From: Stomorhina lunata
Lineage: Eukaryota; Arthropoda; Insecta; Diptera; Rhiniidae
Reading direction: 5' to 3'
Assembly: GCA_933228675.1 (NCBI GenBank)
Contig: OW121744.1
Coordinates: 114,165,600-114,229,599, forward strand
Length of the DNA stretch: 64,000 nucleotides
Shown one piece after another: positions 49,701 through 61,570 of the stretch (the first letter of the stretch is position 1; each line of letters begins with the position of its first letter). A program made the position numbers and the translations under genes. The notes beneath the pieces are model-generated. The model saw only the letters and a program-made list of their open reading frames with translations, had not been told where the DNA came from and did not search any database.

Positions 49701-50811
49701 AGATGTTAAGCGCAGTCTTTTCGATTTGAGCGTCAATGGTAATGGCAGCTTGATCGCTTTGGTAGAGGATCAGCCTTCGTATGAAACGAAATCGGAAACA
49801 TTTGTGAAAATTTATTGTGTGGGCATGAAGAAAACGGAACACGACGAAGAGGTGTGTGGTGAAATGAATACAGAAAATCTTGTTAACAACAGTGGTTCTA
49901 ACCAATTGCCAAACTTGACACGTCTGTATGAAAATGCGGGTGCAAGTGATGGTGGTATGGGTAGGACAACTGGTAGAGATGAGGCTAGTGTTAGTCTCTT
50001 CGGTACGACGGCTGCCAGTGGCAATGGCGGCGTCGGTGGTAATGCTGCGCCGCGCCCCAGGGCTGCTGGCGGCGTTAACGATGCTGGTGGTGGGGGTGGC
50101 GTTAATGGTGGTGGCAATGTGGGTAACGTTAACGGCGCTGAGCCAAGAAATAATCAATTTGCCATTAGATGGCATGGCAATAATATTGAAATAATACCGC
50201 CCCATATGGTAAATCGGAGACAACGTCAACAACCACAGCCACGTAATCATAATCAACAAAACCGCACCATTAATCATAGCAATAACAATCGTGACGCTGG
50301 CCTAAGAGCAGCAGCACTAGAGCCAGATCCCCCTGTGGGGGGAGCTGGTGGTGGTGGTGGCGGCGGCGTCGGTGGCAGAAATGCAGCTGGTGGCAATGGC
50401 GGCGCGGGCGCAGCACAGGCCAATATTAATAATGATCTCAATGATGATTTGTTTGATTTGGATGATATAGCAATAAATTTATTGTCTCTGCTTGTAGGAA
50501 GATGAAGAGGAGTGTGAGTCCGACGAGGACAACTCAGACAGTGATGCCTCAGCCAATGGTAAATGCAAATTTATAAATAAGGTGTTATTTATAAATTTAT
50601 TAATTGTTTTGTTGTTATCTTTGTTTCAGTATTTGGTATACAATCGGATGATCATGATGATGATGACGACGACGACGATGATGACGATGACGACGATGAT
50701 GACAATGATGATGATGATGACAATGACGATGATGAGGATGGCTGGATAGATATTGATATGGATGATGATGATGGAGACTTACCTATAGATGGTTTTCGTT
50801 TTATTGATTAA
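43721..50811 (+). CDS. mahj: Mahjong / DCAF1 (VprBP), CRL4 ubiquitin ligase substrate receptor
   Basis: Exons: 43721-44133, 45305-45455, 45516-45846, 45908-46440, 46506-46778, 46841-47443, 47505-49064, 49123-49243, 49324-49421, 49486-49851, 50498-50558, 50630-50811; all GT-AG, phases checked, 1563 aa. Layout: disordered Gln/Glu-rich N-terminus (1 to ~105), armadillo-like helical region (~140-870), LisH motif (~920-953, [18 protein letters not shown]), low-complexity linker, WD40 domain from ~1165 ([15 protein letters not shown]), and acidic tail with an Asp run ending in [11 protein letters not shown]. The two WDxR motifs, WDVR (1333-1336) and WDLR (1369-1372), are the DDB1-binding signature of DCAF1. 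The protein recruits substrates to Cul4-DDB1; in Drosophila, mahjong interacts with Lgl and loser cells die by competition. Exon 10 can read through into the next intron (see 49852-50497). Confidence 0.95.
44134..45304. other. mahj intron 1
   Basis: GT at 44134, AG at 45303-45304. It contains the dispersed element at 44680-45075. Short frames at 44166-44388 are not credible genes. Confidence 0.85.
44680..45075 (+). mobile_element. Second copy of the dispersed GTCC-tract element, in mahj intron 1
   Basis: Shares with 8530-8790 the modules GAGTCGATTT-CGATGTC, GTACAGGTC-CAATTCTAA, ATGGTACCTC-TATAGGTCCC and ACTTCCCGGAATTGATATTTT, in the same order and orientation. The left end is TAATACCCTTTCCACC and the right end has CCCCTCTTCGACGGTATACAAAAAG. 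Shorter than the 8.5-kb copy and without coding capacity. Confidence 0.65.
49852..50497 (+). other. mahj intron 10 with an open, Gly/Asn-rich reading frame
   Basis: The donor is GAG|GTGTGT and the acceptor CTGCTTGTAG|GAAGATG. If not removed, exon 10 continues for 217 codons (Gly/Asn-rich, then a basic [13 protein letters not shown] patch, then acidic [15 protein letters not shown]) to a TGA at 50503-50505, giving a 1700-aa form. The region is far more GC-rich than other introns here and uses GGN/GCN codons. It therefore looks like coding DNA rather than a typical intron, while the spliced version restores the acidic tail expected of DCAF1. Confidence 0.6.
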
Positions 50812-51374
50812 ATTTAGTTATATCTAAACAAAATGCAATTTTCTCCTTACTTTTCTTCTCCCTATTTATATATATTCCCCTTATTAAAAGCCTCGAAAGC
50901 ATTGTCTGTCCTCTAAAATCTCCTGTTGCCGTGTGTATAGTAAAAACTTTAATCACAAAATATGAAATTTAAAACAAAAAACTTCATTGGTCGTTCTCAT
51001 TTGTTAAGTGTCAACAAAATTGTTTAACATTAAAAAATATACTTTTTTCTAGCCTTTTCTCCCTTTCAGAAAAGTTTACACGTTTGTTGTTTGTTCTTTT
51101 CAAAAAATAAAACAAATCATATCTTATTTTTTTTTTTAACTTTTCCCCAAAAATTATTTTAGCCCTAAGTATTGTTTAATTATAAAACCTTTACAATATA
51201 TTCATTTTTTTTCTCTGCTTTACAACATTAAAATTTTTATACATTTTTGTTAAATAATTTAATAATAAAAAAAATTATATATTAATTTGCATAAATATTT
51301 TATATCCTAAAAAAATATGTACAAACCAGAAACAAGAAAAAAAAGGCAAAAACGATATTTAGTTTCGAATTATT
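50812..51374. other. mahj 3' UTR and flank
   Basis: AT-rich with a candidate poly(A) signal (CAAAAAATAAAAC, about 51102) and others near 51260. No further gene. Confidence 0.5.
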
Positions 51375-52045
51375 AGAACAGTTTACAATACTTTACAAAT
51401 AGTCTGGCATCACTGCATTTTTGCAACGGTATTCTAAATGAAAATCTTTCCCTAGAAATTATAGGCAAGGTTCACAATCCTTTGGAGATAGTCTAGTATT
51501 TGGTAAGTCGGTATAGCAAATGGAAAAATTGGTATAGGAAAATTATGTAAAGTTCTTCAATTGTTATACCGATTGGCAAATGCTAGACTTTTTGCAAATG
51601 ATTCTGAACTGGGCTTCTATACACCCATGTCACAGAACCCAATTCCGTTCGGAAGTGGAATGAATTCCGTATTTTACTACTACAGAAAAAGTAAAACTAA
51701 TTTTTTTTTCGGAATGAAAACACTTTCTATTTTAAAAGTGGAATTGGATTTGTATGTTTTTCTTTGTTTATTCAATATTTGAACAATTTCATTAATTAAT
51801 CACGGTTATATGTTAAAACAAAGATAGAATTTCTGATTTCAATTGAAAAAAATGTTTTTTGAAATGTTTTCGGGCATTAAAAATTTTTCGGAATCTATAG
51901 AATCTAAAACCATTTCGATCGGAATTCAACTACGGAATGTTTTCAATTCCGAACGGAAATTGTGACATGCCTGATATAAAAGTGTTAATTTTCTATACTG
52001 ATTTGCAAATACTAAACTATTTGCAATGGCTTGTAAACTGTGCTA
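51375..52045. mobile_element. Nested foldback / MITE-like inverted repeats
   Basis: Inner element 51626-51969 (344 bp): CATGTCACAGAACCCAATTC at the left is the inverse of GAACGGAAATTGTGACATG at the right, with further complementary GGAATT/TACGGAAT segments, giving ~40-bp imperfect terminal inverted repeats. Outside it, GGTTCACAATCC-TAGTCTAGTATTTGG (about 51468-51515) is inversely repeated by CAAATGCTAGACTTTTTGCA-GATTCTGAAC (about 51568-51610). The outermost CAGTTTACAATA-ACAAATAGTC (about 51379-51408) is inversely repeated by AAACTATTTGC-TTGTAAACTG (about 52013-52041). No transposase ORF. Confidence 0.7.
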
Positions 52046-53319
52046 TTGTTTTATCATTTCCTTGCAAGTTTATTGTTAATTTTCTTTGTGAAACAAAAAA
52101 TTATATGTAAAATTATGGAACTTTATTATTTTGTTTGTAAAAAATTGCAAAAATTTGCAAAAAAAAAAAAATATTAAATAAATATAATTAAAAAAAAATA
52201 AATTTTAATACAAAGAAAAAAATATCTATATTTAATTACATAATGTCTAACAAAAAAATTAAAAAAATAAAAAAAAAAACATGAAGAATATAAGAATAAT
52301 ATTAAAAAAAAAAACATAATAGCAGTTATATGTAATTTTTAAGTTAATATTTGAAATTAAAATTTTGAAAACAAATAAATTGTACAACAATTTACTTGCA
52401 TTTTTTATAAGCAAATAAAATAAAAATATTAAAGAAAAGAAGTTAATTGAAATTTTTGTTTGAAATCAGTAAAAGAAGTACAAAAAGAAGCCGAATAAGG
52501 ATAGATTTGATTACTTCAGAGTCCATCTCGATATTTAATACGATAATACAATGCGACATCCGATGAAATGAACATGGTTTTAAAGTGCTTAGGTTTTATG
52601 GGAGATTATAAATATCATCCCACCGACTTCTATGGAAAATTGGTCAGGTCATGTACACGAGTCATTGACATGAGTTTAATAAACAGAGCTCACTCTTTCT
52701 AATTGGAATATGAGTCATACAACACTTCTTAGAAATATTCGTTTGGAATACACTTTCCAAATCAAAACAATTATCTAACAATTTAAATCAAAGATTCATA
52801 AAAAATACAAGTTCCTCTCACAACACGATTCCCCGAGCAAATAATCTATAATATTAAGATGCTGCACTTCAATACATTGATTTGCCGTATGGTCGTTTTG
52901 AAAACTCCATAAAAATAAGAGTATACCGCGCTTTTACTCTATGTCGGAAACAACTAATGGAGACGTTTAAAAACACGTGCTCATGAAATGTATGTTTGCC
53001 CTGAGTGTTGGTACAATTAAAAAAAAAAACAAAAGGATTACATTCTTTTAAGACGCTGTCTCCTCATTAAAATAATCATTTTCTAATGTAACTTGGCTAA
53101 GGTAAATCCCAACTAAAGCAAAGTAGTTGTTTGTCATACTTAAAGGTATTTAAATAAAAAGAATCGATTTATCTTATCTTTATTAATAATGTAAATATAA
53201 ACTAATAAACTCAATTGGTTTATATTCTTCAGCTATAACGAATCTTATGTACCCTTTCTTTATAAAACGCAAAATTTTTTATATAAAAACTTTAGAAACT
53301 TATTTTTGTCTAACGAAAT
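52046..53319. other. AT-rich intergenic DNA
   Basis: A/T homopolymer-rich to about 52450, then ordinary sequence without a supported gene. Confidence 0.45.
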
Positions 53320-54190
53320 AATTAAATACTGTAAATTTTTATATTAAAAATTCAATATCGTAAATTTTCTATAGAAAAATTTCAATAACAGGAAATTTTC
53401 GATAGAAAAATCTCCAATTTCAATGTTTCTATAGAAAATTGTCGATAACGAAAATTTTTCTATAGAAAAATTTCAATACCGTAAATTTTTTTATAGGAAA
53501 ATTTCAATATCATAAATTTTTCCTTAGAAAATTTCAATATCGTAAATTTTTCCTTAGAAAATTTAAATATCTATAGAAAAATTTCAATATCGTAAATTTT
53601 TCTATAGAAAAATTTCAATATCTTAAAATTTTCTGTAGAAAAATTTCAATATCGCAAATTTTTCTATAGAAAAATTTCAATATCGTTAACTTTTCCAATA
53701 AAAATTTTCAATATCCTAAAATTTTATATAGAAAAGTTTTAATATTGTAAAATTTGCTATAGAAAAATATCAATATCGTAAGATTTTCTATAGAAAAATT
53801 TTAATATCGTAAAATTTTCTATAGAAAAATTTTAATATCGTAAAATTTTCTATAGAAAAATTTCAATATCGTAAATTTTTCTATAGAAAAATTTCAATAT
53901 CGAAAAATTTTCCATAAAAAATATCGTAAATTTTTATATAGAAAAATTTCAATATCGTAAATTTTTCTATTGAAAAATTTTAATATCGTAAATTTTTCTG
54001 TAGAAAAATTTCAATATTGCCAATATTTCTATAGAAAAATTTTAATATCGAAAATTTTTCTATAGAAAAATTTCAATATCGTAAAATTTTCCATAAAAAA
54101 GTTTCAATATCGTAAATTTTTCTATAGAAAAATATCAATATCGTAAAATTTTCTATAGAAAAATTTCAATGTCGTAAATATTTCATATTT
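53320..54190. repeat. ~30-31-bp CTATAG-palindrome array, CAATATCGTAAA linker
   Basis: About 28 units of TTTCTATAGAAA extended by T/A arms (a 22-bp perfect palindrome in the best units) plus the linker TTTCAATATCGTAAATT. Moderately diverged, with a few truncated units (about 53560-53580 and 53920). Confidence 0.93.
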
Positions 54191-55096
54191 AAAAAAAATA
54201 TTCGATTACTTAAAAATTGACTTCTTTTCAAAATTTCTAAGTTTGTATGAAAAATTTCGTCATGCAATGTAAAGTGTTTGCAATAAAACTGAGATTTCCA
54301 TTAAAATAAATAGAATTTAAATAAAATTCAAGAACATTTTTTTGAAATCGAATAAAATTTGTTTGTTTTCTTTAATGAAGTCACAAACATGTTTTAGCAA
54401 ATTTTAACCAAATTAGGTAAGAAAGTATGGATGGGCAATAACGACCTCACAACAAGCTTTACGAAATAGGGGTATATCTCAGGTTAATTTTCAAATCGAT
54501 TTCAATAGTATTTGTTTTCAAATTATTTTAAATCTAGAGATTTTGTATACAAAATTTACTTTTTCGTTTCTAAAAGATACTTTTTCCTTTTTGACCTATG
54601 ACCTTTAAAAGAGTAAAAGTTATATAGTTAACAGCTGAGGTGTTAAAATTCAATACAAAGTAGAATTAGTATCAATCCTTTTTTAAATAATTAGTTTGTG
54701 GGCAAAAATGTTAGTGGATGAGAAAGGCACTGTTACAAATTACGTTACGAATCTAAGATCCCTTCATAGTTATGTAGGGTACTCATATAATAAATTAGAA
54801 AATCTATTTCTTATATATGAATGAATAGCGTTTTTTTTTTGCTTTTGAATTTGTAAATTCGTTTAAATTTCGTCGCAAAGTCTATAAAACTTTATAAAGT
54901 TTTTGTTTGTAATTTTGTCTTTGCAATTTTGGGACTATTAATTAAATTTTCCACAAAAATAAATCAATTCAGTTGCGCGCAAACATTGCAACGTAAAGCA
55001 CGGGTTAATTGGCTAAACGGATTTACCCTCATTTTATCTTTAACTGCAAAAAACTTAACGGATAACGTTTAATAAAGTTATTAAAATAACAACAAA
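54191..55096. promoter_or_regulatory. Upstream region of the membrane-protein gene
   Basis: No gene. The last ~200 bp before the ATG contain TCTATAAAACTTTATAAAG (about 54882) and GCGC-rich TTGCGCGCAAAC (about 54973). Either could belong to a promoter, but I cannot place the start site. Confidence 0.3.
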
Positions 55097-58080
55097 ATGT
55101 TAAATTATTCTTTATTAGTTTTTATTTCATTTGTAATCTTTTGTCTATTGCCTCAAGTCCTAACGCTGGAAGAAAATTCAAAATTTTGCATACGCACTGA
55201 ACCGATACTTTTGGCGGATATTGAAAAGCATAAAAATCTCATAGAAGATAATGCACAATGTGAAATTGTGGCCACGACCTTGACCGTTAACGAAAAGGTA
55301 AACTTTACAATTTAAAAATTTTCAACATCAAAAATGGTTAAAAAAATTTTCAAAACAAAATTTCACAATTTGGTATTAAAATTTTTTCTATAGAAATTTT
55401 TGGTATTAAAATTTTTCTATAGAAAATTTTCAGTATCAAAATTTTTCTATAGAAAATTTTCAGTATCAAAATTTTTCTATAGAAAATTTTTGGTATCAAA
55501 ATTTTTCTATAAAAAATTTTAGGTATCAACATTTTTCTATAAAAAATTTTTGGTATCAAAATTTTTTCTATAGAAAATTTTTCGTATTAAAATTTTTTCT
55601 ATAGAAAATTTTTCGTATTAAAATTTTTTCTATAGAAAATTTTTCGTATTAAAATTTTTTCTATAGAAAATTTTTCGTATTAAAATTTTTTCTATAGAAA
55701 ATTTTTCGTATTAAAATTTTTTCTATAAAAAATTTTCGGTATCTAAATTTTTCTATAGAAAACTTTCGGTATCAAAATTTGTCTATAGACAATTTTCGGT
55801 ATAAACATTTTTTCTATGGAAAATTTTCGGTATCAAATTTTTTCTATTGAAAATTTTTGTTATGAAAATTTTTGTATAGAAAATTTTCGGTATCAAAATT
55901 TTTTCTACAGAAAATTTTCGGTATCAAATTTTTTTCTATAGAAACTTTTTAGTATCAAAATTTTTCTATAGAAAATTTTCGGTATCAATATATGTATATA
56001 CCAAATTCAATACCAAACATTTTTTATTGAAAATTTGACATTTCAGGAAAAAAATTTTGAGATTTTAACAAAAATTAGTTTTTACACATTATTGTAAATA
56101 TTTGAAAACTGTTTAAATATTTTGTCAAAAATTTATAGTTTACTAATTGAATCATCATAGTCATCAACTATCAATTGTTGCACGACTTTATACCATATTT
56201 GTCTTAAATCGCTGGAGGTTACTTTGACATAATAGCCAGAATAAAAATGTTTTACACACCCGACATGTGTAATAGATATAGTCTGACAACAGGTTGACTT
56301 TGAAGCTCCAAATTATGGAGGTGATGACAAAAATTAAGATTAAACACTAAAGCATTTAAAAACAGAGTTTTAAAAATGTTTACATGAAGTTTTACAGTCA
56401 TATTTGAGATTTTTTCAATCATCATTGTTCATATCAAAAATTTGGATATTAATATTTTAGATCTAAAATATCCTCTGTTATATAATTAACTCTTTAAAGG
56501 CTTTACTGTTTTATTTAATATCATATTTTTCCATTTCTAGGAAAGTTTTATTAATACCATGTGCAAAGAACATGGCGGATCGCATAAGGATATATTTTAT
56601 TATTTCAAATTGCATAATGGGGATTTGACAGGAAGAGCCGAGTATCATGAGATATGCAATAGTAAAACTAATCCCTTATTGGCCTGGATACCTTATGAAC
56701 AAATGCGGAAACGTTATGCTCCCGAACTGAATCCAAAGGAAGTACGATCTCAAAAATTAAAAAAGATTTTTTCAATTTCTATATTATTTTAAAAACTTGA
56801 TTTAAAATAGCGTCAAAATTATGTAGCCAAAGCTACTGATGTTCAACGTGAAAAAACCGAGTTGTGTCATTTTCGTCACACCGATTTGGTATATAGTTCA
56901 TCCGATAATTTATTCACCTGCGTGGTTATGATATTTGAGGACAATTTTGTAAGTAACAGTAACTTCCGGTATTTGATGGAAATCGATCGATTTCAGATAT
57001 ATTTTTGATATAATTTTCGGTAATTTTTCCAACACTTGGACTTCCTTTTGACTGATATCTTTTCTTTCATTTGGCTTAAATTTTTTTTATGCAAATGGGG
57101 AAAATTATCTCAAAAATATATCTGAAATCGTTAGATTTCCATCACACACCGGATTATTTTAAAAACTATATTCGTTCAAATATTTTTACTTAAAGTACGG
57201 TTTGGATTCGAATATTAATGTTTTGGTCGAGATTATGCCTTTAATGTATGAATTACGAAATATTACCTATATGCCTTGGGTAAACTCGACCCTCAACTAT
57301 AAAATGCTAGTGGGCAAAAAGGAACTGAATAATCCCAGCCATGAAAAGAAACAAATTTTTGGTAATTTAGATTATTCATATGTTGAAAAGATTGAGGTTG
57401 ATTTAGAAACCATCTACAAAGAGGATCTAAAGAAATTGCCCCTACTTTTCGAATATAAAAATGCGGTTTTGGAATTGGATGATAAAGGTATAGGAGGCAT
57501 GGAGGTTAAAGAGGTAAGCCAAAGGCTACAATATAGTTATCTTAAATCTTAGTTATCTACTTATTTCCAGAAATCCTATTTCGGTCGCAAAATGGAACCA
57601 CTTACCAAAATCAAAGTCGATATTATCGGTCAATGGGCTGAACATTTGCAACAATTTTCCGCCGATATTTACGAATATTTCGGCTATGGCATTAAACGTT
57701 TTCGCAGCGAAATGCAAAATGGTGAGGTAACATTTGTGCGTATTGAAAGTACTGAACCGGTTTATGAAATTCCCGAATCTGATGATATTGTTGTGGCAAA
57801 AATACACTCTTTGGGTGATGGTAAGAAGCTGGAACGTATTTCCAACGAAGAGGACATTTTTATTTTAGGTCATAATGACTCAATCATTACAAATGATTTA
57901 GATGATGATTGGGAAGAAGTGGAGTTGGAAAATAATCATCATCCTTATCCGGGATTTTATCCTTGGTTTATCGTAGCAGTTCTGGTAGTGGCTGGTATTA
58001 TATTGGCCGCCATTTATGGTGTAGTGCGTAATTTCAGCAAGAAGACGGAGAGACGAAATTATAAATTTACTGGGATTTAA
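55097..58080 (+). CDS. Unrecognised type I single-pass membrane protein
   Basis: Five exons (55097-55297, 56541-56741, 56811-56948, 57196-57513, 57571-58080), all in phase 0, 455 aa. I do not recognise the family. Visible features: N-terminal signal peptide (LLVFISFVIFCLLPQVLT, cleavage near residue 23), a long ectodomain with scattered Cys and NIT/NST glycosylation sequons (exon 4), an acidic juxtamembrane stretch (LDDDWEEVELENN), one membrane helix (FIVAVLVVAGIILAAIYGVV, about 417-436) and a short basic cytoplasmic tail (FSKKTERRNYKF). The exon 2 donor (GAA|GTACGA) is weaker than the others. Poly(A) signal AATAAA at 58122-58127. Intron 1 carries a CTATAG array. Every exon length is a multiple of three, so exon skipping would keep the frame. 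Confidence 0.85.
55350..55990. repeat. 30-bp CTATAG-palindrome array inside intron 1 (GGTATCAAAA linker)
   Basis: About 20 units of AAATTTTTCTATAGAAAATTTT-type core with a GGTATCAAAA or CGTATTAAAA linker. It includes a homogeneous block of five TTTTTCGTATTAAAA units (about 55580-55720). It lies entirely within the first intron of the membrane-protein gene. The minus-strand 69-codon frame is repeat translation. Confidence 0.93.
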
Positions 58081-58127
58081 GCAGGATAAAATCTATTGTA
58101 AAAATATTTTTTAAATTTTTAAATAAA

Positions 58128-58289
58128 AATATTAGTTTTGAAAATTGTCTCTAAAAATGTTAATGTAGCTAAATTTTCGATCAAATAATTTTGAAATTTT
58201 TATAAATCAATAAATTTTCTATACTAAAAAATGTCTATCTAAATTTGAGGCAAACATTTTTATTATGAAAAGCTTTTTATAGAAATTTT
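58128..58289. other. 3' flank of the membrane-protein gene
   Basis: Short AT-rich spacer; no feature apart from the end of the transcript. Confidence 0.4.
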
Positions 58290-58850
58290 TTATATAAAAT
58301 TTTTAGTATCAATATTTTTCCATAGAAAATTTTCAGTATCAAATTTTTTCTTAAAAATTTTCAGTGTTAATATCATTTAAAAAAATTTTTAGTATCGATA
58401 TTTTTCTAAAGAAAAATTTCGGTATACAAATTTTTCTATAGAAAATTTTCGTTATAAAAATTTTTCTATAGAAAATTTTCGTTATAAAAATTTTTCTATA
58501 GAAAATTTTCGGCATAAAAATTTTTCTATAGAAAATTTTCGGCATAAAAATTTTTCTATAGAAAATTTTCGGCATAAAAATTTTTCTATAGAAAATTTTC
58601 GGCATAAAACTTTTGTTTTTTTTTAATTTTCAGTATCAATATTTTTCTAAAGAATACTTTCAGTATTGATATTTTTTGATGGAAAATTTTTGTTGAAAAA
58701 ATGTTTCTATAAAAAATTTTCAATGTCAAAATTTTTCTGAAAAAAAATTTATTGTAAATTTTTTCTATAGAAATGTTTTTTTGTGTCAAAATTTTTTTTA
58801 GAGAAAACTTTTATTGCAAAATTTTTCTACAAATATAAATATTATAAATA
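58290..58850. repeat. 30-bp CTATAG-palindrome array downstream of the membrane-protein gene
   Basis: About 18 units. A homogeneous centre of six (58430-58610) has linker GGCATAAA or GTTATAAA between TTTTTCTATAGAAAATTTTC cores, and both ends are decayed. The family resembles the one in the gene's own first intron but uses a different linker. Confidence 0.92.
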
Positions 58851-59041
58851 TTTTTTTTGGTTAACAAAATCACTGTTCACCCAAAAATCTGGCTACCCTG
58901 TTCTTGTAAATTCTAATAAGAGTTTATTTTTTTGAGTGTTGCTATCTCTTTCATGTTTTTCTTTTACATACAAAAACAAAAATTCTCTTACTAGAATCCA
59001 TTGGAAAAAAAGAAGGAGAAAGAGTTAATGATAACACGAGC

Positions 59042-59435
59042 TCAGTTTAGTTACACGGTTCTTAATAAACATTAGGTTCGTAAACGATATTTAGGCCAAA
59101 AAATTAACAAAACTAGAAAATAAAACAATAAATTGAATAAAGTGTTTGAAAATTGTGTAAAGAAGAATTGAAACGTTAGAATTTCAAGTAAAGAAATCTA
59201 TGAAGTTTATAATACAAGGAAAGTGAAATAAAAATTGTAACAAAAATCAATTTCTTAAAAGGCGAAGAGGGAGAAAAAGAATTGAAAAAAATTTAATTTG
59301 TAAAAAGAGTGTGTCTTCGTGTTTTTAATATAAAACAGACAGGAAAAATAAGTGAAAGTTTGATAGGAGTTTCAGTTAAATTTTAATATTTTCCAACAGA
59401 CAATTGTTTATTTTAGCTCAAAATATTTAAACAAG
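59042..59435 (+). other. Candidate untranslated first exon A of the ZAD gene
   Basis: TCAGTT (59042-59047) resembles a fly initiator. The region is purine-rich with many in-frame stops, like fly 5' UTRs, and ends at ACAAG|GTAAGTTTT (exon end 59435), a near-perfect donor. It would splice to the acceptor at 62801-62802. The 5' boundary is a guess. Confidence 0.4.
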
Positions 59436-59819
59436 GTAAGTTTTAATAATTTGTTGTACAATTCTAGGCATTGCAATTATTTGTGAATCTAACATCTGGC
59501 ATCCTTAGCAAACCACCAGCTGTTTGCATTGACCCTCTTTGTCTTATCTCTTTTGCCTTGTCTTCATTAAAGAGTAAAAGAGATGACTATTCCATAACAT
59601 AACAGAGTGTATTTCATTTTTTCTTTTTCTCTTGTTTGTCGCAAAACGAAACAACTTCGTTTTCATTTTGCTGGCAGCCATTGTGTTTTACCGACGTCAG
59701 AAGAAGACAAAAGGTCGTGTGTGTGTAAAAATTTCTACCAAAAATTTTTCAGCTTCAATTTCATTTTTCCCTCAACAAAATTCCTTAAAGTTTTAAGGAA
59801 AAATCTAGTTATTTCGTTC

Positions 59820-60081
59820 ATGTAAATTATAAAAAAGTGTCTTTTTTGCAAACTCTTCTAACGGTTTAAGAGTTTGTTATTGTTTTGAAAAAATAAAAAC
59901 TAAACAAAAACGTCGAAAAATTAAACAGAAAATTTTGCCCAGAAAAATGTGAAAATCAATTGTTGGCTTGAATAAAAAAAAAAAGAAAAATATTCAACGT
60001 AAAGTTTAAAGAACTTAACATAAGTTTAAAAAGATTTGCCTAAAACTATTAAAAGTTTTACTTCTCGTCAAATTCTACCAG
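59820..60081 (+). other. Candidate untranslated first exon B of the ZAD gene
   Basis: Second purine-rich leader-like stretch ending at ACCAG|GTAAGTGTA (exon end 60081), a strong donor with no coding frame upstream. It may be an alternative first exon from a downstream promoter, or an internal 5' UTR exon. The 5' boundary is uncertain. Confidence 0.4.
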
Positions 60082-60800
60082 GTAAGTGTAATTTCTTAAG
60101 ATTTCTTACTTCCTAGTCGAATTTTCATTAAATGCTTTGGTTTTCTTTTACTTTTGTCACAATTTATTCAATTTTAATTTTTCTTTTTCTCTTTATTTTT
60201 GTGTATTTTCTTTTAAAAAAGCATTACCAAATCCGGAATTTTTGTTTCATTTGTGTTGGTTTTTTTTCGTGTTTTTATTTCTTTTTAAAATGCTCTTCTC
60301 TGTTTTATCTTTTATCTGTTTTACTTTGATTTTATTTTGCTTGGAAATATTTTTGTTTTGTCTTCAAACCTGGGCGCCAGCTTGTAGGTTTGACGATAAG
60401 TGATTACACGTGTTTGTGTGCTGTTTAAGCAGATTTGTCAAATTTTATTTGGTGCTCGAATAGGGTGACTCATGTATTTATATATTTTGTTTAAGATTAA
60501 TATAAGGGGCTCATGTATTTATTTATTTTTTTAAGAGTAATATTTTGACCGTTACTTTTGAAGAAACTTAAATGGACAATTTTTACAGAAATTGGGATAT
60601 TTAGTTTATTTTAACTAAAGGGCTAGAATTAAATATTATGGCTATGTATGAAAGAGTACATGCTTGTAGTCCTGAAAATAGATAATTTGGCCTTAATTAA
60701 TGCTAGGATTGATTACACTTTTCTAGTTGAAAAAAAAAACCGACAAAAGGGAGACCTAGTGGGTAAATATAATTCGAATACGCTAAATTCAATTTAAAAA

Positions 60801-60965
60801 ATGGAGGAGATTAGTAAGGCGATGGTGAATATCGTCCACGAGGGTATGACTTCATTTATTGCTAAACCTCTTCAGAATAGAATGAAGCTCACTACGTATT
60901 CGACGAATGTTAGAGTCTCTGGGATCAATCAGGCCACTTCTGAGGGATCAAACTATGCCCCTTGA
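60801..60965 (+). CDS. Doubtful 54-aa small ORF
   Basis: ATG in context AAAAATGG, 54 residues beginning MEEISKAMVNIVHEG. Base composition is less AT-biased than its surroundings. No family recognised. It may be a piece of an old transposable element, because the adjacent 61.0-61.1 kb also looks like decayed coding DNA. Confidence 0.15.
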   Translation: MEEISKAMVNIVHEGMTSFIAKPLQNRMKLTTYSTNVRVSGINQATSEGSNYAP

Positions 60966-61570
60966 TAGTTAGTTCTCCATTAAATCACTCTCTAGTCTTA
61001 GAAACGGTTGCTTTAGTCCTTCCGTATATTTCGGGTAACTTACCATCGTTTCATATCACTTCTGAAGTTCATTTCTAGGGACTCTATTGTATTTCTTAGT
61101 AAGATACAAGTTATACATCCCTTGAGCTGTTAACAAAATTAAAACTTTTATTAAATTTTAATTATTTCATTGGAACTTCAAACTTTTCTTCTCCCAACCT
61201 TAAAAACATTTTCCTCTTAATTCTTATTAATTTCAAAATTTAAAAGTTTTTATTTTTTATGAATGAATTCCCGGAAATTTAATTTGTGTTTATTTAATAT
61301 TAAGACGTGCAAAGAATTTGTCCTATCCCAATTTATTTTATATTCATTTGAAAAACTAAAGACAAAATACGCATGCCTGGAAAAAATGAAAGTATTACCG
61401 GTTCCATAACAAAATTCAAAGAATAAATCTCATGAGCTACTAAGAAAAACAAGATAATGGTGATGAAACTTTATATAATTAAAATTAAAACAAAATTATA
61501 AGGAATTTTAAATGAGATTTCTTCTTTATTCCCTTCATAGATCCCTCCTCTTAAAGCCGATTATGTAGTA

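Noticed and set aside
49687..50277. 196-codon minus-strand ORF opposite mahj exon 10
   Set aside because: Antisense shadow of the open mahj frame; no start context, splice signals or recognisable domain.
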